Assembly: GCA_003254925.1 (NCBI GenBank)
Contig: QANZ01015704.1
Span: 45,714 to 109,713 of the forward strand
Reading direction: 5' to 3'
Length of the DNA stretch: 64,000 nucleotides
From: Chamaecrista fasciculata
Taxonomy: Eukaryota > Streptophyta > Magnoliopsida > Fabales > Fabaceae
In this document: positions 60,025-64,000 of the stretch, piece after piece
Layout: each line of letters opens with the position of its first letter
How positions within the stretch are numbered: the first letter of the stretch is position 1
Notes under the pieces: model-generated
What the model saw: the letters and a program-made list of their open reading frames with translations, nothing else
Database searches by the model: none
Told to the model about the DNA's origin: nothing
Translations under genes and position numbers: made by a program

Positions 60025-60043
60025 CTGGCGCCGTCTGTGGGGA
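60025..60043 (+). other. tRNA-Asp-like primer-binding site
   Basis: TGGCGCCGTCTGTGGGGAC resembles the primer site complementary to the 3' end of plant tRNA-Asp (TGGCGCCGTTGCCGGGGA), common in plant Gypsy-type elements. It follows a possible LTR end acatcac. The matching LTR start was not located. Confidence 0.5.
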
Positions 60044-60200
60044 CTTTCATACAAAGTCCTGTTTTAATCTTTATCTTAAATTGCTGGTTTATGTCTTGAT
60101 TTTCTTTTCTAAGGGGATGAACTCTTGGGATAATTCATGTGAATTTTTTCTATATATATCTTCTTTAACCTATATGTTCACCTGAACCAGAGAAAGAGAA

Positions 60201-60790
60201 AATGACATCAACTCCAGCTGATCATCAAACCCCGGGAGGCTCAGTGACTCAATCCGCAAAGGATTCGACGCTCGCTCCTCTGCCCGGATTGCTGATCGTT
60301 TAGGAAGCCCCGACGCTGCCAAACCCAGCTCCAGCGGGGCAAATCGCCATAACACCAGATGATGGGATTGCTGCCTTCAAGGCTGAGATGCGAATGGAAA
60401 TGGAAGCACTCCGCAGAGACATCCAAAACATGGTTACAGGAAAAGGGAAGCAAGTTGCTGAAAATCCTGGGAATAACGATTCAGAACCTGTTCCCTCAAG
60501 TGAAAACCCCAGTAGCCAAGAACTGCAAGCGCCCTCGAGCTTGCCACCACCGACTCAAGTGGCAGCTCCCAACCAACCTACTCAGCCGCAAGCGTGGACC
60601 GGCGCTTATGCCTACCCACCACAGGGGTACTACTACCCTCAAGGATACTATCCCCAGTATTACTCGGGATATGGCGCCTACGGAGGACCCAGTGGGGTGT
60701 ATCAATCAGCAGGCGTGTACGACCCCGTGATGCCAACAAATACGTCGGTACAGGTGAGACAGCCCCCACAAGCGAAAGGAATTCTGGCAC
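60201..60790 (+). pseudogene. Gag-like leader fragment fused to a Copia element
   Basis: A frame with MRMEMEALRRDIQNMVTGKG, then a Pro-Gln-Tyr-rich tract (YYYPQGYYPQYYSGYGAYGG), runs to about 60780. Beyond that point the same frame loses protein character and the Copia polyprotein begins in another frame. An upstream start MTSTPADHQTPGG at 60201 ends in a stop at 60303. It resembles the N-terminus of a non-Copia retroelement gag, but I do not recognise the family. Confidence 0.5.
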
Positions 60791-60794
60791 CTCA

Positions 60795-63700
60795 CGTGCA
60801 AGTGTGGGTGCTCCTGTTTCCCCTTCTGATCATATTGATTCCATTCTGGAAGGCTTACCTCAGGAATACAATAGTTTTATTGTCTCCATCACTTCTCGTC
60901 AAGAACCTTACACTGTCATTTCCATTGAGAGCTTGTTGCTTGCTCAGGAGGAAAGAATTGAGAAATTCAATAAAGATACTACTTCTTCTACTACCCCTAT
61001 GAGTGCTCACTTTCTTCAGACTCAAACCAGATCCTCTCGACCTCCATTTCCTCCTCCTCCTCCTTCTTCTTTTAACACCATTCCTTCATCTTCTAATTTT
61101 CGACCATTCTCTCCAAATGCTGGTCGATTTGGCAGAGGAAATGCTGGTTTTGGTCGTGGTGGTCGTGGCAGAGGTCGATCTTTCTCCTCTAATAGACCCC
61201 AGTGTCAGTTATGTAGCAAAGTTGGCCATATGGCTTGGCAGTGCTACCATCGCTTTAATCAAAACTTCACTAGTCCTTTTTCTGCTTCTCATTCCTCTAC
61301 TGCCTTCTCTTCTAACTCTACCACTCAGTCCTCTCCTGTTTCAGCTATGTTAGCTACTTCAAATCCTTTTGATGCTCATTGGTATGCTGATTCTGGTGCT
61401 AGTCATCATGTTACTTCTGATTTAACTAATGTTGGTAACCCATCTGTTTTTCAGGGAAGTGATCAGTTGTATCTTGCAAATGGCTCAGGTATACCTATTA
61501 ATCACATTGGACATGCTACTGTGCAGCCTTCTTCCTCTTCTACTACTCTTTTTCTCAATGATCTTCTTCATGTTCCTCTTGCTTCTAAGAATTTAATTAG
61601 TGTTTCCAAGTTTGCTGCAGACAATAATGTCTACTTTGAATTTCACTCACATACTTGTTTTGTTAAGTGTCAGGTAACCAAGAAGGTTCTAATCCAGGGA
61701 GTTGTTAAGGATGGTCTTTATGTTTTTGACAAAATCAATCCTCAGCCTGCCACTGCTCACTCTTCCTCTCCTCTTGCACTTTCCACGCATCTCAGTTCCT
61801 CCACTCCTGATCATTTTCTTCTTTGGCATTATCGACTTGGGCATGCTTCATTTCCAGTAGTTACTTCAGTTTTAAGAAATTGTAATCTTTCATTTTCCAA
61901 TAAAAGTTCCTCTTCTGTTTGTTCCTCTTGTTGTCTTGCTAAAGCACATCGCTTACCTTATAGTTCTTCTGCTTCTGTCTCACAGCAGCCCCTTGAATTG
62001 ATTCATATGGATGTATGGGGTCCTGCTAGCACTACATCATTTAATGGATATCAGTATTTTGTTCATTTTATAGATGATTATTCCAAATTTACTTGGATCT
62101 ATCTCTTAAAACAAAAATCAGAAGTTACAAAGATTTTTCTCAATTTTAAAGCCATGGTCGAATTACAACATAATTGCAAAATAAAAGCTATTCAATCAGA
62201 TGGTGGTGGTGAATTTATTGCTTTAGATAAATTCATAGTTCCTCTTGGCATAATTCACAGAATCTCATGTCCTCATTCACCACAGCAAAATGGCACTGCT
62301 GAAAGAAAAATTCGCCACATAACAGAACTTGGCTTGTCTATGCTTGCTCATGCTTCTATGCCCATGTCCTTTTGGGATGAAGCATTCCTTACTTCTGTTC
62401 ACATAATTAATCGTTTGCCCTCACCTTCTCTTCAACATAAAACACCCTTTGAGTTACTATATAACCAGCTTCCTACATATTCACATCTTCGAGTCTTTGG
62501 CAGTGCTTGTTTTCCAAACTTAAGACCATATAACACTCCCAAATTACAATTTAAATCTATTACTTGTACTTTTCTTGGTTATAGTCTCCATCACAAAGGA
62601 TACAGATGCTTATCTCCTGAGGGTCGCATTTACATTTCCAGAGATGTTATTTTTAATGAATCTCTTTTTCCTTATTCTTCTGTTTTCTCATCACAGTCCA
62701 CTACTTCTATTTCTTCTTTTCCTTCACCTCAACTCCCCATTCCTCTTGTTTCTTCTCACATACGTCACACACCACCTGCACCTAACATGTCCAATGCTTT
62801 TGATTTTACTGGTATTACTGCTATGCCTTCTGTGCAGGATCCTCAGTCACCTTCCCATCATGATGACTTGGCTGCAGAATCTACCTCAAGTTCATCCTCT
62901 ACTAGATACATGCTTCCATCTCCTTCAGTTCCTTCACCCACATCATCTCCTTTATCCAACCAGCCTGTAAATACTCATCCCATGAAAACAAGAGCTAAGG
63001 ATGGTATTTTTAAACCTAAAGCACTCACTCTCAGTTCTGAACCTACTTCTGTTCGACAAGCCCTTGCTGATCCCATCTGGAAACAAGCAATGACAGAGGA
63101 ATATCAAGCCCTTGTCAATAATTCTACTTGGTCCCTTGTTCCTCTACCTCCTGGCAAAACACCAATTGGTTGTAAATGGGTGTTTCGAGTAAAGCATAAT
63201 CCTGATGGCACAATTCAAAGGCACAAGGCTCGATTGGTTGCAAAAGGCTTTCATCAAGTCCCCGGATTTGATTTCTCTGAAACATTTAGTCCAGTCATCA
63301 AACCAGTAACTGTAAGAGTTGTTCTTAGTCATGCCTTATCCTCAGGATGGCCAATTCGACAATTGGACATAAACAATGCGTTTCTCAATGGTGATCTTCT
63401 TGAGGATGTTTATATGACTCAGCCTGATGGTTTCACAACTGGACCATCTACCTTGGTATGCAAGCTTCATAAATCTCTCTACGGTCTTAGGCAAGCTCCC
63501 CGAGCTTGGTTTGACAAACTAGCACACACATTACACTCCTTTGGCTTTCATCGAGCCAAAAGTGATCATTCTCTCTTCATCAAACATTCTTTTCATTCTA
63601 CTCTCTTCTTACTTGTGTATGTGGATGACATAATTGTTACTGTGAACAATTCTGCAGAGGTTTCTCAACTCATTACTGCCCTTGATCGCCAGTTTTCTCT

Positions 63701-64000
63701 CAAAGATCTTGGAGATCTTCACTATTTTCTTGGCATACAAGTTTCTCACCCCACTCCTGCCACACTCCAACTCACTCAAACTAAATACATCACTGATCTC
63801 CTTCAAAAAGTGAATATGCATGAAGCCAAACCTCAACCAACACCTATGGCTGCTAACTCCAGACTTCTTAAATCAACTACTGATCTCTTTGATAATCCCA
63901 AACTTTACAGGTCCGTTGTTGGGTCATTACAATATGTCTGCATTACTCGACCTGAGATTGCCTTCTCTGTCAATAAAGTTTCTCAGTTTATGCAGCAGCC
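60795..64000 (+). CDS. Copia polyprotein, 5' truncated, runs off the right edge
   Basis: A frame of over 1,060 codons without a stop to the window end. In order: the C-terminal part of Copia gag (DHIDSILEGLPQEYNSF), Gly-Arg tract, CCHC knuckle CQLCSKVGHMAWQC (61203), protease WYADSGASHH (Asp at 61389), pre-integrase LLWHYRLGHAS, integrase with D in HMDVWGP, D in IQSDGGGEF and E in GTAERK, then reverse transcriptase with KARLVAKGFHQ, LDINNAFLNGDL, LYGLRQAPRAW and YVDD (63618-63629). RNase H lies beyond the edge. The N-terminal half of gag is missing; the first in-frame ATG is at 60999. No stop or frameshift in what can be read, so this is a young element apart from its 5' end. Confidence 0.9.

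Noticed and set aside
60496-61353. Minus- and plus-strand frames overlapping the Copia gag region
   Set aside because: Shifted or antisense readings of the polyprotein; the true frame stays open to the window edge.

Overview
The window is AT-rich plant nuclear DNA, almost certainly from a eudicot. The support is canonical GT-AG genes with plant-specific products, many transposable elements and MITEs with target-site duplications, tRNA-derived SINEs and telomere-like AAACCCT runs. Short N runs at 43930, 47660 and 56804-56807 show it is a draft assembly. I cannot name the species.

Host genes: (1) a small anaphase-promoting-complex subunit, CDC26/APC12 (681-884, minus). (2) A two-exon gene at 22725-24900 (plus) with the features of a plant elicitor peptide precursor (PROPEP): an N-terminal amphipathic cysteine-containing helix, an acidic middle, and a last exon holding a 23-residue basic Pep-like tail preceded by an Arg. 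(3) Three complete tandem laccase genes on the minus strand (32369-37342, 38285-41713, 51606-55248). Each has six exons, all four copper motifs, and near-identical exon lengths.

Mobile DNA dominates the rest. A degenerate Ty1/Copia element (10488-18519, TSD attag) is interrupted by a 2-kb solo LTR (11280-13321, TSD gaagt) and a Mutator-like MITE (13495-13769, 10-bp TSD). A complete 429-bp TRIM with one LTR mismatch lies at 7517-7945. A Copia polyprotein frame, open to the right edge, fills about 60795-64000 and is joined to an unrelated gag-like leader with a tRNA-Asp-like primer site at 60025. Other elements with defined ends include a Harbinger-like element (19720-21270), a hAT MITE (43174-43827), a composite 9-bp-TSD inverted-repeat element (48071-48724), a 1.4-kb palindromic element (27738-29129), and a 165-bp TG...CA palindrome in a laccase intron (53503-53667).

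The laccase cluster records its own history. Sequence upstream of copies B and C is collinear well beyond the promoter but broken by insertions in B. Sequence downstream of copies A and C is also collinear but broken by a SINE and the palindromic element in A. Intron 4 of A looks like a mosaic of the B and C introns. The laccases are extracellular multicopper oxidases and PROPEP is a danger-signal precursor; no direct functional link between them can be read from the sequence.
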